Positions 9,150 through 20,324 are shown, numbered from the stretch's first letter. The stretch is 64,000 nt of DNA from Coenobita brevimanus (GCA_032717465.1 CM064671.1:53817991-53881990), one strand, 5' to 3'. The notes: generated by a model from the sequence alone, not told the origin. A program made the numbers and translations.

Positions 9150-11530
9150 CGGAAGGCAATGATTGATTATGCGCGTGTGGATGACAGGATGAGAGGGTGT
9201 GTAATGGATGAAAGAGTATATAGAGGTTGGGGGAGTGGACTTTCCGACCACCACTTGTTGGTGGTCAGAATCAAGGTCCAAATGAAATGGAGAAATAAAA
9301 AAAGGGAAGGACAGGAATAAGCAGTGCATGCAAGGAGGGTGGAAAGCTTACAAGAGGATGGAAAAAAGGCAGAATATAAGAGAGAAGTGGAGGAACGATT
9401 GGGTGAATATGGACTGGAGCAGAAGGGGGGTGTGGATGGTGTGTGCAAGATATTCACAGAAGAAATCTGTGCAGCATGTGAGGTGGTGTGTGGGGTGAAG
9501 AGAAGATGAAAGGAGGTACAAGGAACAGCATGGTGAAATGAAGAGATGAGAAAGAGGCTTTGCACAAAAAAAAAAAAAAAAAAAAGCATATATGAGTGGA
9601 TGAGAAACGGGGGCCTGGAAGAAGTTGAGAGACAGAAGAGAGAGTTATATGTAGAGAGGACGAGAGAGGTGAAAAGTTTAGTATGAGAGAGTACGATGAA
9701 AGTCTATAAGGTTGGAAGGAATTTGAGTGTAAAGTGGAGAGAATGTAAGAAAATGTTCTGGAAAGAGATAGAGTTAGACAGGGTGCCAAAGAAGTTAGCA
9801 GTGGAGTGAAAGATAAAAATGGTAGATTACTAGTGGAGAGGGGAGAAAAAGTGAGCAGATTGAGCGAACACTTTAAGGAATTGTTGAACATAAAGAATTA
9901 TAGTAATGCAAGTGTAAGTGGCTGGGGAATGGCTGGGAGAAGAAGGGAGGTGAGAAGACAGGAAGAAATCAGTAGGGTTGAAGGTGTGGGAGCAATGAAG
10001 AAACTTAAAATGGAGAGAGCCCCAGGAATTGGTGGAGTGTGTGTGGTGAAATGCTGAAGCATGGGGGAGAGATAGTAGTAGAATGGATGTGGAAGATGTG
10101 TAGATTGGCCTGTGAGGAAGGTAGAGTCCCAGATGATTGGAAGTCAGGTATAATTATCTCCCGTACAAAAGAAAAGGGGAAAAATTGTGGTAATCATAGG
10201 GGCATTTGTCTTCTTAGTGTAATAGGAAAAGTGTATGATAGGATACTTATTGATAGAGTTACGGAAATAACAGAGGAATTAGTTGGAGAAGAACAGGGAG
10301 GTTTTGGGAAGGGAAGAGGTTGTGTAGATCAGATATTCATTCTTAGATCTTTAGTGGAAAAGCTTCTTGAGGAGGGAAAGAAGTTGTATCCAGCCTTAAT
10401 GGATTTGGAGAAGGCATATGACACGGTGAATGGACAAAGCTTGTGGAAAGTATTAAGAATATATGGAGTAGATGGGAAGTTGCTGAATGCCGTGAAGAGT
10501 ATGTATGAGGGTGCTAATGCTGCAGTGAGTGTGGATGTTGGTGAAATGAGTGAATTTTTCTATTTGAAGGTTGGATTGAAACAGTGATGTGTTATATCTC
10601 CATGGTTGTTCAGTCTGTATATGAATGAGGTTATAAAAGAGATGCAGGGTAGGGCAGTGGATGTTGCAGCGGCCCTAGTGAGAGAGAGCAAAGTTTGGAA
10701 ACTTCCTGTGCTATTGTTTGTAGATGATACGGTGTTGTTAAGTGAAGATGAAAGGGAGCTGAAAGGTTTGGTGGATGAGTTTGGGAGAGTGTGTAAGAAA
10801 CGGAATCTAAAGGTAAATGTAGAGATAAGTAAAGTTATGGTCTTCGATAGAAGTGAAGTCAGTGAATGTAGAGTGAGGTTGGATGAGGAGGAAATGGAAA
10901 ATGTGAGTGCGTTTAAGTACTTGGGTAGTGTGATGAGTCAGGATGGAAGCTTGGAGGGTGAAGTGCTTAAAAGCGTACAACGAGGAAGGAAGGTTGCTAG
11001 TTCCTTGAAAGAAGTGATAAGAAACAGGGAAGTGAGCATGGAATTAAAAAAGTTATTACATGACTGATTTGTGTTACCAACTCTAACGTATGAAAGTGAA
11101 GCTTGGACCTTGTTAGAGGAACAGAAGTCAAGAGTGAGAGCAGTGGCAATGAGTTATTTGAGAGAAGCATGTGGAGTCACATGGAGAGAGAGAGACTGAC
11201 AAATGAAGAAGTGAAGGAGCATTGTGGTGTGGACGTGGATGTCATAGGAAGTGTTAGAAGGAACACACTGAGGTGGTTTGGTCATGTGGAGAGGATGGAG
11301 AGTGAGAGACTGACGAGGAGAGCGTGTGTGAGTGAGGTGGAGGGGGGAGAGTTAGGGGGAGGCCGAGGATGATATGGAGGGATGGAGTGGAGAGGTATAT
11401 GAGAGAGGGGGGTGTAAACTGGAAAAGGGGGAGTGAAATGGCGGGGGACAGGTCGACATGGAGGCGATTTGTTTATGGCCACCCGTTACGGGATTAAGGC
11501 GTCTGGCAACAGATAGGAATAGATAGATAG
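9150..11530 (+). mobile_element. Long LINE copy: endonuclease end, full RT, C-terminal domain
   Basis: Starts within the APE-type endonuclease (GLSDHHLLVV at about 9240). The RT region follows in 9806-11067: motif A is ALMDLEKAYDTV, then CVISPWLFSLYMNEV, then the catalytic box LLFVDDTVLL near 10710-10735. A C-terminal block with LRWFGHVERMESERL is at 11240-11310. The tail is a hairpin-like ACCCGTTACGGGAT, GGCGTCTGGCAA and a (GATA)n end at about 11530. The catalytic Asp pair is intact, but stops (about 10585 and 11065), frameshifts and a 20-A run at about 9566-9586 make it inactive. The clade was not fixed; the C-terminal GHVxRM...GRPR block is common in invertebrate I/RTE-type LINEs. Confidence 0.8.
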
Positions 11531-12340
11531 ACTTTATTGCTGAAGTTGAAAACACAAACAAGCTACAATGTATGTGATATCTACCATTCATAATGCCTTC
11601 TTATAATTTCAATGGAGCTTATGAAAAATATTTCATTTCATGAGCTTAGCTGCGTATACTTATTCTTATGTATGAGGAAAAATCTAAGAACTATGTAACT
11701 ATAATTAATAAAGCAAATTAAATTTCTGACTTTGACTTTGAACAGTGCTTTTATTCAGACAACATGGTTCTCTGATAATTTTTTTCACTTCCGGTGCAAC
11801 TTATCACATGCAGCAAAGTAAGACTGATAAATTTCACACAGATACAGAGTTAAATAATTGTTGCCACTGAACAAAATGGAAGTTATTACCACAGTGCCTT
11901 TGTGTGCATCAAAAACATGTACTGCTAATGAGGTGAATGAAGGTTTGGACAGATCATTAAATTGCTATAAAATTTGTTTTTCGTCATGATTTCGTAAGAG
12001 ACTGAGGAATGCAAGAGATCTGTCTGAGGACCCCACGTGGCTGCTCCCGACCTTGGATGATAGAATTGTATGTCGCCTCAAGATTGTTGCTGTTACATGC
12101 AGAACTACAATAACTGGAAATTCGTTTTAAAACACCTACTTAAACTGCAGATGATATTAAATGTGCAACAATCCTTAACATTAGATTGTACAGCTGCCTC
12201 AGTGGTTGTGCACTGCACCATACTTCAGTTCAAAAATGTGGAATATCTCTTATACTTGACTGAAAACCAATATCTCATTATTATATCACTGGAGTTGTAA
12301 GAGGGTAATGAATACCACCAACTTAATCCCAAATATCTAT
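11531..12340. other. Probable LINE 3' UTR remnant, then no gene recognised
   Basis: At about 11700-11745 AATAAAGCAAATTAAATTTC is followed by a TGACTTTGACTTTGA tail of the kind that ends Jockey/CR1-group LINEs. It may be the displaced 3' end of the 4.4-9.0 kb LINE, into which the 9.1-11.5 kb element inserted. The rest, including a 76-aa open frame at 12070-12300, has no recognisable content. Confidence 0.35.
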
Positions 12341-12385
12341 ATAAATAATAATAGGATAGAGAAGCGTGATGTAAAACAAGAATCC

Positions 12386-12455
12386 TATTATTATCATCAT
12401 GATCCGGGTCTCCTTTCCCACCCTAGGACAGGGGGAGGAGTAGCAACGTCCAGAC
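12386..12455 (-). repeat. Short dispersed repeat with (GAT)n tail
   Basis: On the minus strand: GACGTTGCTACTCCTCCCCC, then a GGGTGGGAAAGGAGACCCGGAT block running into ATGATGATAATAATA. A closely related copy lies at about 19238-19316 on the plus strand, ending in (GAT)n. The shared 3' end and simple tail suggest a SINE or LINE 3' end. Confidence 0.6.
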
Positions 12456-12650
12456 AGCCTTGTTAGTTTAATACTATCTAATAAGGCCTCAATTAAAATA
12501 TTAAATATCTTTATATTGGAAATAGATCGTGTATATATTACTCTCACCACATATGACGGTTTAGAGCCACATTCTAAAAACAGACTCTAAACATTCATCA
12601 TTAAAATTCAGATTGTCAACAATTATACAATTTTTAATATTTTTAACTAT

Positions 12651-12890
12651 AGCAGCCGTGGCTCAGTGGGTTAGAGCGCTCCGCTCTGACCGAAGGGTCG
12701 GAGGACCGAATCCACCCAAGGGTCATTGGTAGACATCAGGAAGGGCATCCGGTCATAAAATGCTACACGCTCCAAACCAAAGTCCTCTACCCAGGGGCAA
12801 CGCCTTAGCCCTTATCCAAAAAAAGGGGTACCTGGCGTAAAACTCACTTTATAGAGCTGCACCTCCTCCTTGACGATTTCTATTTTTGTG
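12651..12890 (+). mobile_element. tRNA-derived SINE
   Basis: The first roughly 73 bases look like a tRNA: A-box TGGCTCAGTGGGTTAGAG, anticodon-arm region CGCTCTGACC, B-box GGACCGAATCC (normally GGTTCGAATCC). A non-tRNA body follows, containing AGGAAGGGCATCCGG and GCGTAAAACTCA. No intact acceptor stem with a 3' partner is seen, so it is a SINE head and not a tRNA gene. It lies within the minus-strand LINE endonuclease relic. Confidence 0.75.
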
Positions 12891-13361
12891 AATAAATTAA
12901 AGCCATTTATACTGTATATGTGTTCAATTTCATTAGATAATCTAGTCTCACAATGTCAAATAATATGTATATCCAATAACACAGAACATAAGTTATGATT
13001 AATCAGTGATTCCAGATTGTTGGGAATGCTTCTGATGTTATATGAGAGAATATTTAGGCCATTTGAGTTTTTACGTATTGTATTTTCAAATTCTGAATGA
13101 TAATAAATTAATAATCCATGTGAGAAACGTTACATAAATCCAGTAATCCCCGATCTAATAAAGCACACTAGTTGTGAGTATCAGATGAATTACTCATAAG
13201 ACCTGGGCTATAGGACAACTGACTGTAATTATCATATGGTAACAAAATACTATATAAGTTATCAAATAATAAGTTTAGTTCGTCGTTGCAAATTTGTGAA
13301 AAAGAGAGAGAAGATGAATGAAGATGAATATATCTTATAGGAAAGTTAGTGAAGCTAACAT

Positions 13362-13363
<2 letters not shown>

Positions 13364-13427
<64 letters not shown>
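13364..13427. repeat. (AT)n microsatellite
   Basis: Uninterrupted AT dinucleotide run just upstream of the next LINE copy. Confidence 0.95.
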
Positions 13428-13429
<2 letters not shown>

Positions 13430-13439
13430 CAGAGGTTCA

Positions 13440-13857
13440 GTTTGACAGCGAGAAGCACGTAAGAAACTAGTGAAGAGGAAAAAGAAGAAGGTAAATGATG
13501 ATCTAGAGAAAAAATGAATGGAAACTACTCTGAGAATAGGGAGTTATTCCGGCAAGAGGTGCGGAAATGTAGAAATGAAACTGGAATGAAATGTGATGGT
13601 GTGAAGGATGAAGGTGGTAGATTATTAACCTATGGGGATGAAGTAAGGACCAGATGGAAAGAATATTTTGAAAGCCTGATGAATGGGAAATGAGACAGTA
13701 GAGCGGCCGTAAATATGGTTGGTTCGGGGGTGGGGGGGTGCAGAGAAGGAATGCAGTACCAAGAAGATATGACACCCGCACAGGTGAAGAGTGCTGTGAA
13801 GCAGCTGAAAAATGGGAAAGCAGCTGTGGTTCATGAGGTACTTGCAGAGATGCTTAG
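13440..13857 (+). mobile_element. LINE copy, 5' part (split by piggyBac)
   Basis: A decayed linker/N-terminal RT region of the VERM/GRPR-type LINE, best seen as a stretch with EYFESLMNGK and then AQVKSAVKQLKNGKAAVVHE ... LAEML near 13850. The frame ends exactly at the TTAG flank of the piggyBac insertion and continues at 17660 with the expected next residues (KFSG), so the insertion point can be read to the base. Confidence 0.7.
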
Positions 13858-14229
13858 CCCACCCCGTCCTGGCCACTTTTCCACCACTGACACCCCAATC
13901 TCGACCATTTTTGGAAAAAAATTTTTTTGGCTCAAACCTTTGCTTTTGGTGAGAAACAATGGCCAATCACAAAGAAAGTGGTCACTGGGGTCTATAAATG
14001 GCCTAAACAGGTATACCTTCGTTACACCTGGTACCGTGTTCTGTGGAGGTGCTCTGCAGCTCTCACCTTTTCTATGGTACCGTATTATTAGTCTTGGAAA
14101 CCATTCAAAATAGGTAGATATGTATTTATTACAAAAAAAAAACATGTGGTACAAGAATAAATTGGTTTTTATACAAAAATAGAGTTGAAATAAGCATTGT
14201 TTCATCGAGCAAACCTAGCGAAATCACCC

Positions 14230-15075
14230 AAACTGTTCACTGATGATTCGCTAACAACTTACATAATACATCTCCAATAATATTATATCCTTTTCCACTT
14301 TAGAGAACTGTTTTTACATATTTACAGCCCTTACCATAATATTTAGCATAATGTTAGTGCATATTTACGTAGTGAGTGAACTCGCTGTGACTGTTGTTTC
14401 AACTCGCATTCTCTTTTTTTCAACCTACATAAAACTTTTCCAATAGCATTATACCCTCTTCCACTTTAGAGAACTGTTTTCACATAGTTACATGCCTTAC
14501 GATAATATTTACCATAATATTAGCGCATTATTATATAGAGGGTGAAGTCGCTATTACTACTGTTTCAACTTACACTCTATTTTTCACATTATATAATACT
14601 TCTCCACTAACATTACACATGTTTCCACTTTATATAACTGCTGTCATATATTTAAAGACCTTGCTATTCTACTGACCGTCATAGTATCGCACATTTACGC
14701 AGTGAGCGAACTCGCGATATCATTTCTTTCAACTTACACTATTTTTCAACTTATAAAATACTTTCCCACTAACATTACACCCGTTTCCACTTTATATAAT
14801 TGCTATCACATATTTACAGACCTTACTATTCTACTGAGCGTCATATTATCGCACATTTACACAGTGAGTGAACTCGCGATATCACTTGTTTCAACTGACT
14901 TTTTTTCAACTTATATAATACTTTCCCACTAACATTACACCCGTTTCCACTTTATATATTTCTTATCACATACTTACAGGCCTTACCATTATGCTGAGCA
15001 TCTTATTATTGCATACAGTATGTACAGGCCTTACTTCTACGGTGAGCGTCATATTATCACTATCACACACAGTAT
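14230..15075. repeat. About five tandem repeats of 160-166 bp inside piggyBac
   Basis: The landmark just after TTTCCACTTTA recurs at 14301, 14467, 14631, 14793 and 14953, giving periods of 166, 164, 162 and 160 bp. Each unit also carries ACATATTTACAGxCCTTAC, a GCACATTTACGCAGTGAGxGAACTCGC-like block and TTTCAACTTATATAATACTT. Units diverge progressively from left to right. The array lies in the 3' untranslated part of the piggyBac element and is absent from the two short piggyBac copies in this window. Confidence 0.85.
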
Positions 15076-16629
15076 CAGTAGTGTTGGTAGTTGTGATATT
15101 CCCTGATACATGGCTCAAGGCACAATGGTACTTTACAGTCTACACACTCGTATCTTGTGTCTTTTCTCTGAGTGGCTGGTCTTACTGTTGAGTGCTTGCA
15201 TACATGGCAACGACGCTGGGGTCTAGGACAGTTTCATTGAGGAGGGATGCTGCTCGGGTAGTGGCGTCCTGCGAGGCGTAGGGGAGTTTGGGCGGCAGCG
15301 GGGGTGCGGGTGCAGTGTGGGGTCCTGTCCTGTGCGTACCTGGTAATAATATCACAAACCAGCTCCCTCACAAACCCCTCAAAGGTATCAGACATTCCCG
15401 TTGTCATGGCGTGGAGGTAGTGTGCGTTGAGGACTGTGATGTCGAGCAAGTGGAAGAAGAGTTTTTTGTACCACTTCATCGTGGTCCTGGCACAGTCCAC
15501 ACTGGAAATCATGGAGTCTGACTGATCCACTTGCCTCATGTTGAGATTGTAGTCCAGTACCGACTCTGGTTTCCAGACGTGTCGCCTCCTCTTGCTGCGG
15601 TGATCCACGGAGTCTGTGCGGTGCATCAGGGGACTGTGTACAGTCGACAGGAGGCAAACTTCCCTGTTGTGGTTCCACAGGGTGGCAAGGATGTTATTTG
15701 CCTGGAAGAAAACCACCTCATTCTTGTCAAGTTTCCTCCCTAACTTGACCATAAGGTGATGGTTTCTCTTTACTATACCACAGACTCCGGTGTCATGTTG
15801 GTGGAGGAACCAGGTGAGAAGAGGGCTAGTGTACCAGTTGTCCAGGTACAGCACATGACCACAATGAAGGTACTCCTCTATCATTCTCTTCACCACGGCC
15901 TGAGAGTCCAATACTACGATCTTCTGTTATGTCTGTCTGTGCGCCGGTGTACAAGACTATGTCTTGCACATAAGCAGTTTTACAGTCACACATAACAAAG
16001 ATCTTGAACCCAAAACGGTATCTCTTGCTGGGTATGTACTGGCGAAAGGAAATATTGCCTCTACACAACACAAGACTCTCGTCTATGACGAGGTCTCTGT
16101 AAGGATAAAATGACGAGCAGAACATTTCCCGTCGGTGATCAAAGACAAGCCTATTTGTCCTCATTTTATCTGTGTTATTTGCATTAGCAGGGTTGTCTGC
16201 ATCGTAAAAGTGGAGGCAGCTGAGAATTTGCTGGAATTGATTATGACCCTTTACCTTACCAAAGAAAGGTGTGATGGTCATTGGGTCTGTGGTCCAGTAT
16301 GCAGGAATTTGATTCTTTTGTACAACACCCATCAAGAGAGCCACGGCAAAAAATATGAACATCTCACCTAGAGTTAAGGGATAGTCATATTGCTGGGAGT
16401 GCCTGCTCGTTGTACCTTGACGTTCACTTTCACGGTGCTGACTGCTTGCAAATAAGTTTGTTTGATCCACAATGCAGCCCACACTCTCCTCCCCAAAGAA
16501 CAGGTGGAAGAAATCCACCCAGGCGGAGCCCACGTGGATACCTCGAGCCATGCAGCCAGACCTCCACTCCTCAGTGAAAGGGTGAATGATGGGAGTAAAA
16601 TTACTCCCATCTTCCAACTTCCATGACAC
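15068..16629 (-). pseudogene. piggyBac transposase, catalytic core and C-terminal Cys/His domain
   Basis: 16629-15826 and 15911-15234 are two overlapping frames of one DDE_Tnp_1_7 (piggyBac) transposase, joined by a frameshift at about 15826-15911. Recognisable parts: TLGEMFIFFAVALLMGVV and KNQIPAYWTTDPM; the first catalytic Asp in DLVIDESLVL; the second in VLYLDNWYTSPLL; and the later Asp in NLNMRQVDQSDSM. After a TGA at about 15234 the same frame continues into the cysteine-rich domain (RCHVCKH ... YECVDCKVPLCLEPC ... YH), ending near 15068. The family normally runs about 550-600 residues. Two lesions (one frameshift, one stop) separate it from an open frame. The transposase would cut and paste DNA at TTAA in the nucleus. 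Confidence 0.85.
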
Positions 16630-16638
16630 ACTACCATC

Positions 16639-17406
16639 TCAAGCCTCGTCCTCATCGTCGCCTTTGTCAGGGTGAGGAGGGGAGGGTGGTGGGGGAGGTT
16701 GGGGAGGTGGAGAGCGGCGCCCTTCTTCACTGGCACTTGTCTTCCCTCTCCCTTTTCCTTTCCCCTTTCCCTTTCCCCTTTCCCTTCCCTTTCCTTCCTT
16801 TACCCACATCATAGGGCTGTGGGGAGGAAGTGAAGGAATATTGTGGGAAGACGTGTTAGGGAGCGGATCCACCTTGTCTTCCCCCTGCCCACGTACACCA
16901 CGTGCTCGTGCTGCCTCCCTCACACCACTTTCCCTTTCACTGCTCACTCCTGCCACACCAGTTTCCATTTCATCCCTCACTCCCACCACAATACTTGTGC
17001 CTTCCCCAGACAATACAGAAGGACCATACCTGATCTGCCTTCTCGCCACACCTCCAGATCCTCGTGGTGAAATTTTCTCCTTCCCCAACCACGAGGTTAC
17101 ATCACGTCCTACACCACCGTCCTTGTCCTCATCCTCCTCCTTGTCCTCATCTGACTATCTGTCTAGGGGCTGGAGAGAGGTCCATGCATGTGTATGGGGT
17201 CCAGGCTGGCCTTACCTCGCCTTATAGTAAGTAACATACCGCACTTTCCTTGGTGAAGGGACCTCTTCATCACTGCTGCTTGTTTCCTCCTCAGGCTGCA
17301 CATAATCCCTATCCTCCACATTGTCATCCAATGGAGAATCACTATCTTCTGTGAAGGCATCTGGGGTCGATTGAATTTCGTCCTCGGTGAGACATCTGTG
17401 CGCCAT
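16639..17406 (-). pseudogene. piggyBac transposase N-terminal region
   Basis: 17406-17212 opens with MAHRCLTEDEI and an acidic stretch (EEETSSSDEEVPSPRKVRY), homologous to the N-terminal piece in the 6063-6835 copy. The TAA that ends this frame overlaps AGGTAAGG, a good splice-donor sequence, so the stop could be intronic. The next frame, 17088-16639, is Gly/Lys/Arg-rich (GKGKGKGKGRGK) and then Pro-rich, ending with an acidic PDKGDDEDEA just before the core. An intact first coding exon is plausible but unproven; an exact acceptor in frame was not found. Confidence 0.6.
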
Positions 17407-17659
17407 GTCTGACCTGGGTCACGGCTAACAGGTGAGTGGTCGAGACAAGGGCATGCACGGGTCACATGGGGTCTGGGAGTGGGCCTGCCTGGTGGCAGTT
17501 AGGGGAGGCTTGCCTGAGTGTGCGTACCAAAAATCACACACGAAATGTGAAAATTGTGCAAATTAGGGACTTTGCAATTGAGTCACGTTTATATACGTCA
17601 ACGCGATTGGCAGTGACAAAACATGTGGATGTATATATACGTCAACGGGACATGGCAGG

Positions 17660-19115
17660 TTAAGTTTAGTGGATAGAGTGGAATGAAGTGCTTGTTGGAG
17701 ATATGTACGAAGGTATGGATGAGTGAAACTGTGCCTGGAAAGTGGAAAAAGGCAATGATAATAAATGTGAGCGAAGTGAGTGCAAGAATTATCATGGCAT
17801 AAGTTTATTGAATGTGATAGAGAAGATATAAGGAAGAATTATTATCAAGTAAGAGAGATATCAGAAGTCCTAGTGAGTGATATATAGGGTGGCTTTAGGA
17901 GTGGCAGGGGCTGTGTGGATTAAATATTTGCAGAGACAGATAGCAGAAAAGGCTTGTGAGAAGGACCATAAGGTGTTTATGGCATTCATGGATTTGGAAA
18001 AAGCATACGACAAAAATGGACAGAGAAGGATTGTGGAAAGTTTTGCGCATGTATGGTGTGGATGGTATGTTGCCAGGTGTGTCAAGAGTTTTTATGATGG
18101 TAGTGATGCATGTGTAAAGGTTAATGGGCATCTAAGAGGATGGTTCACGATCAGTGTTGGAGTGCGACAAGGTTGTGTGATGTCCCCATGGTTGTCCAAT
18201 ATATATATGGATGAGGTGATGAGAGAAGTAAAAACACGAGTAATGGAGAGAGGGATGGCGTTGGTAATGAATGGTGATGGATGGAATATCTCAAATTTGT
18301 TGTATGCTGATGATGCAGTACTGCTTGCAAGTACCGGACAAGAACTTTGTAGGCTAGTGGAGAGATTTGCTGATGTCTGTTAGCATCGTGCCTTGAAAGT
18401 AAATGTAGAAAAGAGTAAAGTGATGGTTACTGAGAGAGAAGGTGACCCCCCGTGCAACTTTACAGTGAATGAAGAGAGACTGGAATTGGTGAGAGTTCAA
18501 ATACCTGGATACAGTGATAGAAAATGTAGGAAAATGTGAAATAAAAAAGTTAAAAGTAGTGTGACACAAGGAAGGAAAGGACCTGGTGTAATGAAGGCCT
18601 TGATAAGAAACAGAGGCTTGAGTGTTACAGCTGCAGGAGGCTTACATGAAGGAGTGTTAGTGCCAACTTTAACATATGGATGTGAGACTTAGTGTGGCAT
18701 GAAAATGAAAAGTCATGAGTAAGAACATTGGAGGTGGGAATACTGAGGAATTTACGTGGAGTACAGAGGGTAGGATAGGATACGAAATAATGTGATTCGT
18801 GAAAGATGTGGAGTGAGGAAGTTGGTGGACAACAGAATCGAAGAGAGTGTCCTGAGATGGTGTGGTCATGTGGAGAGAATGGATAACAACAGATTGATGA
18901 AAAAGGTATATCTGAGCGAATTTGAAGGAGGGAGGAGGCGAGGTAGGCCAAGGATAATGTGGAGAGATATTGTGGATGAATGTGTGAGAAAGACAGGTTT
19001 GGGCTGAGGAACTAACAAGAGATTGAGCTGGCTGGATGAATTTTGTGAGGAGAAGTGCATGATCAGGGATTTGGCACCCCTTTTAACGTGAAAGCATCCT
19101 GATTGACTCAGTCAG
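17660..19115 (+). mobile_element. LINE copy, 3' part (RT with YADD box)
   Basis: Continues the LINE split at 13857. The open 168-aa stretch 17877-18383 covers RT motif A (FMAFMDLEKAYD), VGVRQGCVMSPWLSNIYMDEV and the catalytic box NLLYADDAVLL at about 18293-18325. Downstream, 18792-19007 gives the C-terminal block SVLRWCGHVERMDNNRL and FEGGRRRGRPRIMW. Many stops interrupt the rest. It is related to, but more diverged than, the 9.1-11.5 kb copy. The element ends near 19115, after which a different repeat follows. Confidence 0.75.
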
Positions 19116-19179
19116 ATACGTTTATGTGAAGGTACAGAACGTGGTGAATGTTTTTGGCGTATCCGATAGAGCTAGGATT

Positions 19180-19316
19180 CCGGGGGCTTGAATGATGAGT
19201 GAATGAAAGCGTGGCCCATTGGACTAGGCAAGTTTGGGTTTTCTGGACATTGCTACTCCTCACCCTGCCATGGGGTGGGAAAGCAGGTCCGGATGATGAT
19301 GATGATGATGATGATG
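19180..19316 (+). repeat. Dispersed repeat ending in (GAT)n
   Basis: Contains CTGGACATTGCTACTCCTCA, then a CCCTGCCATGGGGTGGGAAAG inverted-repeat core and GGTCCGGATGATGATGATG. Its 3' half matches the copy at 12386-12455 on the other strand. The CCC...ATGG...GGG core could form a hairpin just before the simple tail, as in LINE/SINE 3' ends. Confidence 0.6.
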
Positions 19317-19639
19317 CTACCACTGTTAAAAAGAAATTAATGCTTCCTACCACCTTGACCACTCTTCAACTCACACCCCACCCGCGGCCCATGGACAGCA
19401 TGTCCAACATGAGCATCATCTTGGAGAGAGTCAACATCAAGGGGAGGAGAGGGACCCCAGGTCCGTGTCAAGGGTGGGGAACAGCACGGTCAGAAGTATG
19501 GGGGACCTCATCTGTTGCAAGTCAAGAGGTGGTAGATTCAATATGGCTGAAGTGTGGATGGCATGGGTGGTAGGGTGTGCTCGATCTGAACCCCATCCAC
19601 CCCTGTCACCCACCTTCTCCTTAACGATCAACTTCGTGT

Positions 19640-20290
19640 GACTGAAATCCGTTTTTTCCCGTCTTATCTTGCCTTCTTTAGTTGTGGTAGTTGTTCCTTA
19701 CGTTCCTGAACAGATGCCTCACGTTCAGAAAGATGTTGGTGTTTTTCAGCTTTGAGGAGTTGTGGAGAGCCTGTTGACCATCAGAAAAGAGCAACAATAG
19801 TCCGCGGTCGCGGGGGTTCGCTCTGTTTCACTCCAGCTCCACCCCTTCGAATCCCAGCTTCCCCTACAACAATCGCTGGGCCTTGTCCTGTGTCACCTCC
19901 CTTGTCTCTCGTTGGTCCTCGGCCACTACGTCTATACGCATGTACAGTTATTTTTGCTGGAGTAATTTTCTTTATAGTTTATCTTCTTCTTGAGCTTTTC
20001 AATCTCTACATCCGATTTTTTTATTCTTAATACTCTTTAACTCCTCCCTTATTACTACCATTTCTTCCCTTTCATTTTCACAATGTCTGTTTAGATCGTC
20101 CACTTCCTTTTGCGTAAACTGAAGTGAGATGACATGTTACGTATTTTTCTTCTCCAACTGCGTCACTTTGGCCATGAGAGTTGATTGAACCATTTCTATC
20201 ATTTCTCAATAGGCTCTCTGTTGAACCTCCAAGGCTAAGTTCACTTTGTAGGCATTCTTCGCAATGGTTCGCTGTTTTACTTAGGACTAA
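19640..20290 (-). pseudogene. Possible LINE ORF1 relic (Cys pair plus coiled coil)
   Basis: Reading leftwards from about 20270: HCEECLQSELSLEVQQRAY, then VTQLEKKN, FTQKEVDDLNRHCENEREEM and ELKSIKNKK, followed by a Gln/Glu/Lys-rich stretch near 19700. Heptad-like spacing and high Glu/Lys content suggest a coiled coil after a truncated zinc finger, as in ORF1 of CR1/Jockey-group LINEs. Stops interrupt it. No RT is attached, so the assignment is tentative. Confidence 0.35.
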
Positions 20291-20324
20291 ATGTTTGGCT
20301 GACTGGATAGCCTATCATATCCAT

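Larger units (their letters stand above)
12340..13270 (-). pseudogene. LINE endonuclease relic (same family as the 4.4-9.0 kb LINE), interrupted
   Basis: Reading leftwards, 13250-12890 encodes the start of an APE-type endonuclease: NILSYNIRSIPNNLESLINH, then CHCETRLSNEIEHIYSING, which carries the catalytic-Glu ETRL block. The frame is broken by the tRNA-derived SINE at 12651-12890 and resumes at 12640-12450 with VRVIYTRSISNIKIFNILIE. That last block is nearly the same as the plus-strand block at about 4480-4540, so both are copies of one LINE. Only the endonuclease part is present. Confidence 0.6.
13854..17663 (-). mobile_element. piggyBac transposon, about 3.8 kb, near full-size but inactive
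   Basis: Body 13858-17659. The right flank is TTAA (17660-17663); the left flank is TTAG (13854-13857), presumably TTAA with one substitution, since the interrupted LINE reads across as CTTAAG. The ends reading inward are CCTGCCATGTCCC (5', right) and CCCACCCCGTCCT (3', left), matching the short copies at 6063 and 62329. It holds an N-terminal acidic ORF, a Gly/Lys/Pro-rich linker, the transposase core, a C-terminal Cys/His domain and, between the coding part and the 3' end, a tandem repeat array. It carries a frameshift and stops, so it is dead as it stands, but all modules are represented. Confidence 0.85.

Noticed and set aside
12651..12723. tRNA gene
   Set aside because: A- and B-boxes are present but stems do not close and a SINE body follows. 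The same applies to 20467-20540 and 59082-59148.
14301..15000. CRISPR-like array
   Set aside because: Units of 160-166 bp are contiguous and diverging, with no short repeat/unique spacer pattern; eukaryotic tandem repeat.
15288..15521. Plus-strand ORFs across 15.2-17.3 kb
   Set aside because: Shadows of the minus-strand piggyBac transposase.
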